64,000 nucleotides of DNA from Brevibacterium sp. RIT 803 (GTDB taxonomy: Bacteria; Actinomycetota; Actinomycetes; Actinomycetales; Brevibacteriaceae): the NCBI RefSeq assembly GCF_016892625.1, contig NZ_JAFEMW010000001.1:434001-498000 (forward strand), given 5' to 3'. Below, one piece after another: positions 44,626 through 53,391 of this stretch (position 1 is its first letter; each line of letters opens with the position of its first letter). The notes beneath the pieces are model-generated. The model searched no databases and had not been told where the DNA came from. It saw only the letters and a list, made by a program, of their open reading frames with translations. A program made the position numbers and the translations under genes.

Positions 44626-45812
44626 CAATCGAGCTAGACCGAATCAGAAACGATACTCCCGGCGTGGCCGACCGAATCCACTTCAACAATGCTGGCTCTT
44701 CCTTGCCGCCCAGGCCGGTAGTCGCAGCCGTTGTCAATTATCTTGAGCAAGAAGCATTGCAAGGCGGATACGAACTCCGAGAAGCACGGTCAGCCGATAT
44801 CGCCGACGTTTACAACCGGATTGCTTCGTTCATCGGAGCTTCTTCACCACAGGAAATAGCACTCAGTGAGAACGCAACTCGCGCCTGGGACCTTGTATTC
44901 TACGGTCTCAACTTCAAACCTGGAGACATCATACTCACCTGCGAAGCCGAGTATGGGTCGAATGCAATCGCGTATCTCCACCACGGAAAAGCTCATGGGG
45001 CCGAGATACGTGTCATACCAAACGATGCCACTGGCCAGATTGATTTGGAGATACTAGAGCGAGAGTTGACCGATCCTAGGGTAAGACTCGTCTCGATCAA
45101 TCACGTCCCGACTCAGGGGGGACTAGTTAATCCAGCAGAGGAGGTAGGAACACTTGCCAACCAAGCTGAAGTTCTCTATCTACTCGACGCCTGCCAGTCC
45201 ATAGGACAGTTGCCAATCGACGTCGACACCATCGGCTGCGATGTACTGACCGCGACAGGACGTAAATTCTTAAGAGGACCGCGCGGAACCGGATTCCTCT
45301 ACGTACGAGAATCCGCGATTGAACAATGTAACCCGGCATTTCTAGAAAACGGTTCGGCAATCTGGGATAGCCCATGGAACTACTCTCTCAAGCCAGGCGC
45401 ACAACGCTACGAGTCCTGGGAAAAGTCTTATGGCCTTCTCGTCGGCCTAGGCGAAGCTGTTCGGTATGCCTCGAATGTCGGCATCGACAACATCTGGGCA
45501 CGGGTCTCACTGCTGGCTGGCGACCTGCGTGATTCGCTAGAAAGCATTCCTGGAGTTTCCATCTCCGATCAGGGGCAGCAACGTTGCGGCATCGTCACTT
45601 TCCAAGTGATTGGACATGATCATCAGAAACTACGCGAGGCTTTGCACGAACACAGTATTAACGTCAGCGTCTCTCGGTCGACGTCTTCTCAATGGGATCT
45701 TCCCGCTCGCGGTTTCAAAAGCGTGATGCGGGCCTCGATACACTACTACAACACCGAAACCGAGGTGGATACTTTCACCGACGTGCTTTCCACACTGCTG
45801 AAAGAGGCATAA
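44622..45812 (+). CDS. Class V PLP-dependent aminotransferase-like enzyme
   Basis: A 396-residue PLP enzyme of the cysteine-desulfurase/isopenicillin N epimerase fold. It begins with [13 protein letters not shown], continues with [33 protein letters not shown] and [14 protein letters not shown] (Asp pairing with the PLP nitrogen), and has the Schiff-base lysine in [16 protein letters not shown] near residue 214. EgtE and selenocysteine-lyase-like enzymes share this pattern. It is coupled to the ABC importer, so it probably acts on the imported compound, perhaps as a lyase. Confidence 0.85.
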   Translation: MTIELDRIRNDTPGVADRIHFNNAGSSLPPRPVVAAVVNYLEQEALQGGYELREARSADIADVYNRIASFIGASSPQEIALSENATRAWDLVFYGLNFKPGDIILTCEAEYGSNAIAYLHHGKAHGAEIRVIPNDATGQIDLEILERELTDPRVRLVSINHVPTQGGLVNPAEEVGTLANQAEVLYLLDACQSIGQLPIDVDTIGCDVLTATGRKFLRGPRGTGFLYVRESAIEQCNPAFLENGSAIWDSPWNYSLKPGAQRYESWEKSYGLLVGLGEAVRYASNVGIDNIWARVSLLAGDLRDSLESIPGVSISDQGQQRCGIVTFQVIGHDHQKLREALHEHSINVSVSRSTSSQWDLPARGFKSVMRASIHYYNTETEVDTFTDVLSTLLKEA

Positions 45813-45813
45813 C

Positions 45814-46623
45814 GTGTCGACTTCCCTGCCAGACCCCTCTACACGTACCACGGCGCAGCCGCTCGAAGCGGTTGAAAGGTCAACGCGCATACTCAATGCT
45901 TTCACCGAACGCGCGGAATGGCGCGTTTCTGAGCTTGCGAGACATCTAGACCTTCCAAAAGCGGGGGTTCATAGGGTCATGTACTCATTGGAGCTGTGTG
46001 GCTACCTGAACCAAGAGGAGTCCCGCGGCGCATACACGTTAGGTACCCGGGCTGTTGCTCTTGGCCGCCAAGCCTCGGCTCGTGCTTCTGCGATACGTCC
46101 CCACCGCCAGTTGATTCAACTTTCCGAATCCACGGGGACAATGGCACTGTATTACGAACTGCGGGGGCACAGATATGTTTGTCTGGAGCGCCTAGACGTC
46201 AACGCTTTCTCTCCGATGACCGTTGAGATCGGCGACACCGTTGGCCTCCACGCTGGGGCGGGGAAAAGCATCCTTGCCTATCAACCTACGCAGTTCGTTG
46301 ATGAGGTCCTGTCTGCGCGGCTCCCTCAGTATTCGTCGAGCACTCCCACCAACCCACGAGCAATCCGCGAGATCCTAACCGAGATTAAGAACGATGGATT
46401 CTGGATCAGCTACGGGGAGATAACTGAGGGGTCGGTTGGCATCTCAGCACCGATCACGGACGCTCACGGTTTCGTCACCAAGTGTGTCTGCATTTCGTTC
46501 CCCGAAAGCATGGCTAAGACCGAACTGCTCGATCGGTGGTCCAACGAAGTCCGCCAAGTCGCAGCAACCATCTCGCAACAATTTCGCGGTGCCTCCCTCC
46601 ACCAACTCTCTGACCTTTCATGA
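45814..46623 (+). CDS. IclR-family transcriptional regulator
   Basis: A 269-residue regulator, GTG start 1 nt after the aminotransferase. The winged helix AERAEWRVSELARHLDLPKA with VHRVMYSLELCGYL is followed by an effector domain (TMALYYELRGHRYVCLERLD and VGISAPITDAHGFVTKCV). IclR regulators often govern catabolism of aromatic or nitrogenous compounds and lie inside the operon they control, as here. It overlaps the amidohydrolase by 4 nt. Confidence 0.93.
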   Translation: MSTSLPDPSTRTTAQPLEAVERSTRILNAFTERAEWRVSELARHLDLPKAGVHRVMYSLELCGYLNQEESRGAYTLGTRAVALGRQASARASAIRPHRQLIQLSESTGTMALYYELRGHRYVCLERLDVNAFSPMTVEIGDTVGLHAGAGKSILAYQPTQFVDEVLSARLPQYSSSTPTNPRAIREILTEIKNDGFWISYGEITEGSVGISAPITDAHGFVTKCVCISFPESMAKTELLDRWSNEVRQVAATISQQFRGASLHQLSDLS

Positions 46624-47858
46624 TTGCTATCTCCGCAAGCAAAATCATCTGCGATTTCGCCGATCCCGCCTCCGACATAGTCAACGGAACAGTCCTTGTA
46701 GACGGCGACCAAATCATTTCTCTCGAAGGTCCCAACTGGCAAGGAGAGACAGCGCAATCGATCAACCTACCTGGCCGCACCGTGGCCCCGGGGCTCATGG
46801 ACTCTCACGTTCATCTCGCATTTGACGGTACAGCAGACCCTGTAGGAAATATGCATCAACGGGATCGGGAACAGACTGCGATCCAAGCGGAACGTGCAGC
46901 GCGTGATCTCTTACTCGGCGGAGTCACTTTCGTACGAGACCTAGGTGCACCCGACAGGGTGGCGCTCAACTTGCGTGACCAAATTGCATCGAAGGCGATC
47001 ACTGGACCAACAGTATTCTCGGCGGGCAGGCCATTGACTCGACCCCAAGGACACTGTTGGTTCATGGGCTCGGAAGTCCATGATGCAGCTTCAGCACAGA
47101 GCGCTGTCAATACAGAAGTCGAGCGTGGCGCAGACCTGATCAAGGTTATGGTCACGGGCGGCCGCATGACTCCCGGCACAGATCCGCTGGGCGTCGAGCT
47201 TAACGAGATCGCGCTTCGCTTCGCGGTCAAGGAGGCGCACGACCTCGGCCGTCCCGTTGCTGCGCATGCCTTATCCGCTGCCGGGGTGCTAGCTGCGGCG
47301 ACTGCTGGCGTTGATACGATTGAGCACGGCACTCTCATCTGTTCCGACCCATATGCTGTTCAGCATACTGACGCAGACCGTCGATTACGCAAGCGAGCGA
47401 TCGCAGCAGTGATCGATTATGGAACGGCTATCTCGCCGACGTTCTCGGTGCCAGATGCCGGCACACATCCGGTTACACCACAGATACGCGCAGACTGGAT
47501 TAGTACATTTCACGAAGCCGGGGTGCCGGTAATAGCGGGAACAGACTCGGGCATCAACGGCCATCCTCACCGAGGGGCGGCAATCTCCGGTATCCGTGGT
47601 CTCGTCGCCGCAGGAATGACAAATTCCGATGCTTTGGCCGCAGCCAGTGGAAAAGGCATGGTCGCGGCGGGTCGGTCCGCCGCCGGATACTTGCGGCCAG
47701 GGTTCAAAGCTGAATTAATAGTTCTCAACGATGATCCACGACGTAACTTGGAGACGGTCTCTGCCCCCGCAGGGGTGATGGTCGGCGGAGTCTACTATCA
47801 AGTCGTTCGTCACGATAACGATAACCATCACGATCAACTAGTCCGAATCACACAATGA
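46620..47858 (+). CDS. Metal-dependent amidohydrolase (imidazolonepropionase-like)
   Basis: A 412-residue amidohydrolase. Metal-binding residues are DSHVHLAFDG near residue 61, a likely carboxylated Lys in ADLIKVMVTGG near 175, His in RPVAAHALS and TIEHGTL, and Asp in VIAGTDSGING. The family cleaves cyclic amides or imides and peptides such as Xaa-Pro; substrate assignment is not possible here. It fits opening of a ring or amide in the compound brought in by the upstream importer. Confidence 0.88.
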   Translation: MIAISASKIICDFADPASDIVNGTVLVDGDQIISLEGPNWQGETAQSINLPGRTVAPGLMDSHVHLAFDGTADPVGNMHQRDREQTAIQAERAARDLLLGGVTFVRDLGAPDRVALNLRDQIASKAITGPTVFSAGRPLTRPQGHCWFMGSEVHDAASAQSAVNTEVERGADLIKVMVTGGRMTPGTDPLGVELNEIALRFAVKEAHDLGRPVAAHALSAAGVLAAATAGVDTIEHGTLICSDPYAVQHTDADRRLRKRAIAAVIDYGTAISPTFSVPDAGTHPVTPQIRADWISTFHEAGVPVIAGTDSGINGHPHRGAAISGIRGLVAAGMTNSDALAAASGKGMVAAGRSAAGYLRPGFKAELIVLNDDPRRNLETVSAPAGVMVGGVYYQVVRHDNDNHHDQLVRITQ

Positions 47859-47978
47859 CGCTGCAAAAAAGGTGCCCGGTACTAATCGATACGGACTCAA
47901 TCGATGCTACAGATCGTCCTCGAATGCGAGTCCTTCAGAGTCTGAGGGCAGCTTCACAGATTCCGTATCTGCAGATAC

Positions 47979-49142
47979 TTACCTTCTCATCTTGCGAGAA
48001 TCTTGCTGCGAAAAGCGTGAATCAGCCCGAAGCAATAGGCGGAGTTCGGCTAGCTGGTCAGGCGATTGCAAATCGAATCCAATTTGCGATCGGATTAGAG
48101 AAATTCTTTGGACCAGCGTATTGCGATGTAAATGCATCTTACGGGCTGCCTCGGAAGTCGTTGTCGACGCACTCAAAGCCGATACAACCTCCTTCACCCT
48201 CTGTCGTCTAGCCGGTGGCTGCTGGTTGTAAGCGGCTAGACGACGATTCATCAGATAACGCTGCGAATGCGCCAGCCAGTCCGCCACTTGGTCCATTAGC
48301 GTATCAGCAAGCAGAATTGGACCGGAATTCTGCGATGACGAGCTTAGCGCGTCCCGTAGCGACTGCAATGTTATTGGGATGTAGTCAGTGCCAGCAGGCA
48401 TATCCCAGACAAGATCCAGTTCTCGGAGAACGGCAGCTGGATCCGACTTACGAGTCAATTGCCACAATGCGAACGTCCCCTCAGGGAGACTGCTGATTCG
48501 AAAGACCGCCTTGGGATCACGCTCTATAATACGCTGCTCAATCTCCTCGGCAGATTGCAGAGTTGCAATCGCAACTAGCTCCTGCTTTACATTGAAGCCA
48601 ATCGACTTCAATGCAGAATGCACAGATCCTGGTCGATGTACACTTCTAGCCAGAAAAGACGCAATAGTGGCGTCAGCTCGAAGTCTTTTCGAGCGCCGAA
48701 GTTCTTGTTCCCGTTCGTGGTAAGCAAGAAGGACCGCATTGGAATAGCGCTCGATAGCACGCCAAACATGCGCTCCGATAGCCAACACTTCGCTACGAGT
48801 GAGGTCAGCTTCATCCGCCGTTAGCGCTGCCCAACACATCTCGAAATCGATATTGAGAGCCTGCAGCAGCTCGTCGGACGGTACACCCCATTCGGCTCGA
48901 GTACGTCCGAGATATCTTGGGAACAACGCATCAATATCGGATTCGATTCCGCCAATTGTCGAGAGAATGAACCGAACCGACCTTGCACCGGCCGCAATCT
49001 GTTCGTCCCAGTCGATGAGTTCGCTTTCGTATGAAACAAGTGTCGGATTATTCGACATCCCCATCCGAGATAGCTCGTCGGAACGACCAATCAGGAACGC
49101 GCATCGTCTTGCCACTCGTTCAGGTACGGGATTTAAGGCCAT
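47979..49142 (-). CDS. PucR/CdaR-like helix-turn-helix regulator
   Basis: A 387-residue protein from ATG 49142; the frame can be read 5 codons further. The N-terminal ~170 residues are helical (GGIESDIDALFPRYLGRTRA) like the RsbRD-type sensory part of some CdaR/PucR proteins. The C-terminal PucR helix-turn-helix is SEAARKMHLHRNTLVQRISL near residue 345. It lies divergent from the MHS transporter and convergent with the amidohydrolase, so it likely controls the transporter and the amidinotransferase-family gene. Confidence 0.85.
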   Translation of the reverse strand: MALNPVPERVARRCAFLIGRSDELSRMGMSNNPTLVSYESELIDWDEQIAAGARSVRFILSTIGGIESDIDALFPRYLGRTRAEWGVPSDELLQALNIDFEMCWAALTADEADLTRSEVLAIGAHVWRAIERYSNAVLLAYHEREQELRRSKRLRADATIASFLARSVHRPGSVHSALKSIGFNVKQELVAIATLQSAEEIEQRIIERDPKAVFRISSLPEGTFALWQLTRKSDPAAVLRELDLVWDMPAGTDYIPITLQSLRDALSSSSQNSGPILLADTLMDQVADWLAHSQRYLMNRRLAAYNQQPPARRQRVKEVVSALSASTTTSEAARKMHLHRNTLVQRISLIRSQIGFDLQSPDQLAELRLLLRADSRFSQQDSRKMRR

Positions 49143-49166
49143 GTGTCGAATATACACACTTCATGG
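49139..49166. promoter_or_regulatory. Nested palindrome in the regulator-transporter divergent promoter region
   Basis: CCATG (49139-49143) pairs with CATGG (49162-49166) and GTGT (49143-49146) with ACAC, around the A/T-rich centre CGAATAT. A further ATGTGTC repeat occurs at 49185. The site overlaps the regulator start codon, as expected for autoregulation. Confidence 0.4.
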
Positions 49167-49252
49167 GACATAAAACATGCAAAATGTGTCTATTTAGCGA
49201 GAAGGACTCTCCCTAGGATGAGGTCAACGACATCTAAGGAGGGATGGATCCA

Positions 49253-50554
49253 ATGGAGGTTCCACAAGCAGTCTCCACGAGCGCACCGAAGTCAAGAAGT
49301 CGTCGAACAGCGTTCGCGGCTTTTACTGGCACCGCCATGGAGTGGTATGACTTTTACCTATTCGGCACCGCAGCGGCGTTAACATTCGGCACTGTGTACT
49401 TCCCGTCAGAAGATCCAACTGCCGGGGCTTTGTCTTCGTTCGCGACTTTTGCTGTCGGATTTATCGCTCGTCCACTTGGCGCAGTCATATTCGGACATAT
49501 CGGTGATCGTGTTGGACGCAAACGCAGCCTGATGATCACCATCTGGCTGATGGGCATCGCGACAACACTGGTCGGATTCGTCCCTGGCTATGACACGTTA
49601 GGAACTTCTGCCGCCGTCATCCTGGTCACACTTCGAGTCATCCAGGGAATCGCGATGGGAGGCGAATGGAGCGGCGCTTCGGCTCTCATAACCGAACAGG
49701 CTCCCCATGGCCAGCGGGGATTTTACGCGATGCTACCCCAGTTGGGTAACCCGCTCGGGATCCTTCTCGGCACCCTTGCTTTCAGCATCACAAGTTGGCT
49801 ACTGAACAGCGACGACTTCGTAACCTGGGGATGGCGAATACCTTTCCTGCTTGCTCTACCATTCATGCTCGTAATCGTTTGGCTGCGGCGAGCACTCAAT
49901 GACCTTCCGATTACTCGCGAACAAATCACATCAGTTCCACTGGTAGACCTCCTCCGGGCACATAAGATGCCGTTGTTTATTGCCGTAGGAGTCGCAGTCC
50001 TCGGCGTCGCCGGCTACTATTTCACCGACACATTCGTCCTGGGCTACGCAACCCGTGAGTTGAATATCAGTCCGACTCCGTTGCTGAATGCGGGTCTCAT
50101 CGGCTCAGTGCTCGACACCGCACTATTCTTCGGCTGGGGGCTATTAGCGAACCGAATTGGTGGGGCTCGAGTCGGGATGATCGGCGCAGGAGCCACAATC
50201 ATACTAGCTCTACCGGTATTCGGATTCGTTATTGGTGGCACAACTTTCGGTGTCGCCTTCGCGATCATTGCCGGATCAGCACTTGTCTCGATTTCGTACG
50301 CAGCCAGCGGCGAAGTACTCAACGGCCTGTTTCCTGCACACATCCGCCAAACGGCAATTGGAGTTGCATACAACCTCGCAGGGGTGGTTGCCGGGGTCAC
50401 CCCATTCCTCGCGACCTTTGTCATGAACATATCTCATGGCTCAGCCTGGTGGACCGCATCATTGCTTATTGGCATGGCTAGCATCACCTTTGTATCGCTT
50501 GCTTGGTCACGCCGCCGCATCGACCATTCCGCGGCCGAACGTCAAATCAACTGA
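49253..50554 (+). CDS. MHS-family MFS transporter
   Basis: A 433-residue, 12-helix transporter. ATG 49253 is chosen because AAGGAGGG lies 9 nt upstream; ATG 49244 abuts that site. FTGTAMEWYDFYLFGTAAAL and GFIARPLGAVIFGHIGDRVG with GRKRSLMITIWLMG are the metabolite:H+ symporter signatures (ProP, ShiA, KgtP type). It probably imports a zwitterion or organic acid used by the island's enzymes. Confidence 0.93.
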   Translation: MEVPQAVSTSAPKSRSRRTAFAAFTGTAMEWYDFYLFGTAAALTFGTVYFPSEDPTAGALSSFATFAVGFIARPLGAVIFGHIGDRVGRKRSLMITIWLMGIATTLVGFVPGYDTLGTSAAVILVTLRVIQGIAMGGEWSGASALITEQAPHGQRGFYAMLPQLGNPLGILLGTLAFSITSWLLNSDDFVTWGWRIPFLLALPFMLVIVWLRRALNDLPITREQITSVPLVDLLRAHKMPLFIAVGVAVLGVAGYYFTDTFVLGYATRELNISPTPLLNAGLIGSVLDTALFFGWGLLANRIGGARVGMIGAGATIILALPVFGFVIGGTTFGVAFAIIAGSALVSISYAASGEVLNGLFPAHIRQTAIGVAYNLAGVVAGVTPFLATFVMNISHGSAWWTASLLIGMASITFVSLAWSRRRIDHSAAERQIN

Positions 50555-50555
50555 C

Positions 50556-50592
50556 CTCAATTCACAACCAGTAGCTCAATCACAACCAGTAG
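50556..50592 (+). repeat. Tandem 18/19-bp duplication before the amidinotransferase-family gene
   Basis: CTCAATTCACAACCAGTAG (50556-50574) is followed at once by CTCAATCACAACCAGTAG (50575-50592), differing by one T. It sits between the transporter stop and the ribosome site of the next gene, and could be slippage or a duplicated regulatory site. Confidence 0.7.
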
Positions 50593-50603
50593 AAGGAACT
50601 CAC

Positions 50604-51584
50604 ATGATCAACCACGCCAATGTTCACGAAGCACTAGGGCCAGAACCAGAACCCGACTTCCTCGACCAGTCCGAACTGGCCGATAACTGGGGCAAGGTCT
50701 GGGGCGCATCCGACGAGATCAGCAGATTGCGCTCAGTTTTGATGCGAAAACCCAACCCCGGCATCAAGCGCATATGTCAACACCATTGGAACGAAACATT
50801 CGAAGCATGTATCCTACCGGACAAGTCAGGCTACTGGTATGACCAGCAGCCCCCAGACTGGGACAAGATCATTGAGCAACACGAATCATATGCAGACACG
50901 TTACGCCAGGAAGGAATTGAAGTTGTCCTGGCTCCTGATCTTCCCGATACTTTCACCAAATCGCTCTATACCCGTGATCCACTAGTCACAGTGCCAGGTG
51001 GTGCAATTATTTTGAGGTTGGCACCACGGATGCGTCGTGGCGAAGAACAATCCATCACCCAGACTGTGGCGAACGCCGGAATGCCGATCCTGGGCACGCT
51101 GACCGGTAATGCGGTAGCCGAAGGAGGAAGCTTCATCAAGCTACGCAAGGACCTCGCCGCATTTGGTACTTCAATCCGATGCAATTCCGAAGGGGCGCGA
51201 CAACTTCGCTTCCATCTCGAGTCCATTGGAATGCGCCTAGTCGAAGTACCATTGCCCGGCTATCTAATCCACATCGATGGCGGCATGCTGATGATCGACC
51301 ACGATCTGGCACTCATTGACAGTTCTCAACTTCCTTACACCTTCATACTGGAGCTGCATCGGAACGGTATCGAAACCGTTGAGGTGCCCCACGGCGAGCA
51401 TTGGGCCGTCAACTCACTCACAGTATCCCCCCGGAGAGTGATCATCGGTAGCCACCTGCCGTTGACCGCCGAACTTCTCGCAGACAAACACGGAGTCCAG
51501 ATCGTCCCTGTCGATTACGACGAGATCGAGAAGAACGGAGGCAGCTTGCATTGCAGCACAATGGAACTAAGGCGAGACTGGTGA
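50604..51584 (+). CDS. Arginine deiminase/DDAH-superfamily (amidinotransferase-fold) enzyme
   Basis: A 326-residue protein; AGAAGGAAC precedes ATG 50604. The guanidino-group-modifying fold is indicated by SLYTRDPLVTVPGG, RRGEEQ, HIDGGMLMIDHDLALID (catalytic His and Asp near residue 225), GEHWAVNSLTVSPRRVI, and a nucleophilic Cys in GGSLHCSTMELRRDW close to the C-terminus (near residue 317). It could be an amidinotransferase, deiminase or methylarginine hydrolase. N-terminal EACILPDKSGYWYDQQPPDW is unlike classical arginine deiminase, so the substrate is open. Confidence 0.85.
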   Translation: MINHANVHEALGPEPEPDFLDQSELADNWGKVWGASDEISRLRSVLMRKPNPGIKRICQHHWNETFEACILPDKSGYWYDQQPPDWDKIIEQHESYADTLRQEGIEVVLAPDLPDTFTKSLYTRDPLVTVPGGAIILRLAPRMRRGEEQSITQTVANAGMPILGTLTGNAVAEGGSFIKLRKDLAAFGTSIRCNSEGARQLRFHLESIGMRLVEVPLPGYLIHIDGGMLMIDHDLALIDSSQLPYTFILELHRNGIETVEVPHGEHWAVNSLTVSPRRVIIGSHLPLTAELLADKHGVQIVPVDYDEIEKNGGSLHCSTMELRRDW

Positions 51585-51981
51585 CTCCACCCGTGAATGA
51601 ACCTGGTCATCTGAGGCACCAGATCTGCATCAGTGATCGCTACGAAGCCCTCCGGACAATTGAATCCTTCAAATTGGCTTGGAGTGAGTCTCTTTAATAG
51701 AATCGCGCACTGTCGGTGCGAGAGCATAGGGCACACGCCAACCGTGAATACACTTCGATCAGGTGATTGATTTCCGCCGCAAACTTGAGGTACTTTCGCG
51801 ATGAGTACACACTGATCGCGCATAGCTACCGTAATAACCTGCTGCGTTAGGAGGGATGGCGGTCATCTGCGACCGCGGGTCACCATAGAGAATCGATAGG
51901 CGCGCGGTGCAAATCTTTCTTTCCTCTGAGCTTACCTGTCCATAATCAGTCAACGGTCAGCCAGCGATGGTCACCATCAAG
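51585..51981. other. Region without recognisable gene at island right end
   Basis: About 400 bp with no convincing ORF on either strand. Short frames read as fragments and change frame. It may be debris of a lost regulator. The following 52065-52287 is likewise empty apart from the repeat copy at its left. Confidence 0.5.
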
Positions 51982-52064
51982 GCGAACTCTGCCCGCGCCT
52001 CGATCACGAAGATCTCCACACTGCCCCTCCTCGCCGGGGCGAACAATCGATTAGGGGCGTGCAA
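51982..52064 (+). repeat. Direct repeat copy 2: diverged tadA 3' fragment
   Basis: It matches 41559-41641 at 74 of 83 positions and encodes ANSARASITKISTLPLLAGA in the same relative frame. Weaker similarity extends ~15 bp further upstream (TIKANSAR versus TIHANSAR). It ends with GATTAGGGGCGTGCAA like copy 1. The nine differences include amino-acid changes, so it derives from another tadA allele or is an old copy. No other part of tadA adjoins it. Confidence 0.85.
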
Positions 52065-52287
52065 AACGATGACCATCTTGTCCGTAAACCGTCATTGTCC
52101 CAACACGACCTTACCCACAAACGCGACACAGCCTTCGGCTAAGGTGCACTCCCGCAGAAACAGGGAGACAGAACTTATCCTCAGAGCCAAAATTCAAGTA
52201 GCCCCGCAGCCTCTGAACTGCTTCCCGGAGGCTGGCGAGACCACCCAAACAACGGTAGAAGACGCTGGCTCTTTACAGACCGTCGCC

Positions 52288-53391
52288 TCAGGCGCTGAAC
52301 TCAGCCGGACGGACTGGCTCTGTATCATAGCCGAAGTACCGAGGACCAGCTAGCTCAATCCCGCCCTCGGAGTGCCAGCGCTCATCGGCTGGAGCGACGA
52401 TGAGACTGATCCGGGTACCGAAACGCAACTGCTCTGTTGTCACTGCCTCACCGGTATCGGTGTCAAGTCCGATAATGAGGTCCGGAGTCGTCGCCACCAC
52501 TTCGTCACCTCGGCGAACGAGGAGATTCTCGTTCTGAAACTCGATCTCGACAATCCCTCTATCTGTCGCCAGCTCAGCTCTGCCACGCGCAAAGCCAGAC
52601 GTGGTGCGGCGTTCAACATCGCTGATCTTGCCTTCCGCGATCTGCACAGCACCGAGGCGTTCGATGACAGAGTCCTTGGCCGAGCCAGCATGATGGCGGG
52701 CGTAGGAAATGCACTTTCCCAGCTCGCGACACAGGCTCAGAGTTCCAGGTACGAACGCCCGCTTCACCTGCTCACCGGTCATGGCGTAGAGACTGACGAT
52801 CGTCGAACATCCCATCTCCACAGTAGCGGTGCGTGCCAAGCGCTCGGCCCACTTATTACTCACCGTCTCTAAAACGATCGAGTTTCCCTTCTCATCGCTG
52901 ATCGACATCGGCGCAGCCTGCACGTCGAACAGTGTCGCAAGCACCATCTGCAGCTCGGGGAACGCGCGCCCCATCCCATCGGCATCGATAAGTGGCAATC
53001 CAAGCTCAGCAGCTGCGGCCATCGGAATCATCGAGTTGACCCCGCCGGCCTCCATGCAGGCAATATGAGTGGGTTCAACACCGAGATACTTCGCAATCGC
53101 ACGGATCGACTCGACAAACTGCTCCGCCGAAGCAAGTTTCTCGACCATTACCGTCGGAGCGCCCATCATTGCAACGGGAATCACGACCGCATCGTCGGGA
53201 ACGTCCTCGAGCTTCACCAAGTCGACGGGCCCGTGTTTCTCCAAGGCAGCCTGAGCCATGAGCATTCCAATATGAGGGTCTCCTCCACCCCCGGTACCAA
53301 GAATCGCGGCACCTGCTGCAAAGTCCAAGCAGTGCTCCGGCAGCACCTGCCGAGTCTGCGCAATTGCGTTATCTGTCATAGTCGTGCTCAT
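52288..53391 (-). CDS. DUF917 family protein (S-methyl-thiohydantoin desulfurase family), copy 1
   Basis: A 367-residue protein. The N-terminus has the Gly-rich GAAILGTGGGGDPHIG near residue 27, followed by CMEAGGVNSMIPMAAAAELG and LPLIDADGMGRAFPELQMVL, the DUF917/S-Me-THD pattern. The family includes a desulfurase acting on a thiohydantoin, and members often accompany HyuA proteins, as here with a 4-nt overlap. The substrate is likely a hydantoin-like ring, not proven. Confidence 0.88.
   Translation of the reverse strand: MSTTMTDNAIAQTRQVLPEHCLDFAAGAAILGTGGGGDPHIGMLMAQAALEKHGPVDLVKLEDVPDDAVVIPVAMMGAPTVMVEKLASAEQFVESIRAIAKYLGVEPTHIACMEAGGVNSMIPMAAAAELGLPLIDADGMGRAFPELQMVLATLFDVQAAPMSISDEKGNSIVLETVSNKWAERLARTATVEMGCSTIVSLYAMTGEQVKRAFVPGTLSLCRELGKCISYARHHAGSAKDSVIERLGAVQIAEGKISDVERRTTSGFARGRAELATDRGIVEIEFQNENLLVRRGDEVVATTPDLIIGLDTDTGEAVTTEQLRFGTRISLIVAPADERWHSEGGIELAGPRYFGYDTEPVRPAEFSA

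Larger units (their letters stand above)
41642..51981. mobile_element. Putative catabolic genomic island between tadA-derived direct repeats
   Basis: About 10.3 kb lies between two direct repeats derived from the 3' end of a tadA gene. It is visibly more A/T rich and uses more A/T-ending codons than the core genes to the left. It carries eight uptake, catabolic and regulatory genes and no recognisable integrase or transposase, so any movement would rely on recombination between the repeats or on functions elsewhere. Confidence 0.55.

Noticed and set aside
51515..51953. Two minus-strand short frames as regulator genes
   Set aside because: They lie in different frames, lack ribosome sites and show no recognisable motif; recorded only as possible debris.
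41642..51981. Composite transposon
   Set aside because: No transposase and no inverted terminal repeats; the flanking repeats are direct and derived from a host-type gene.
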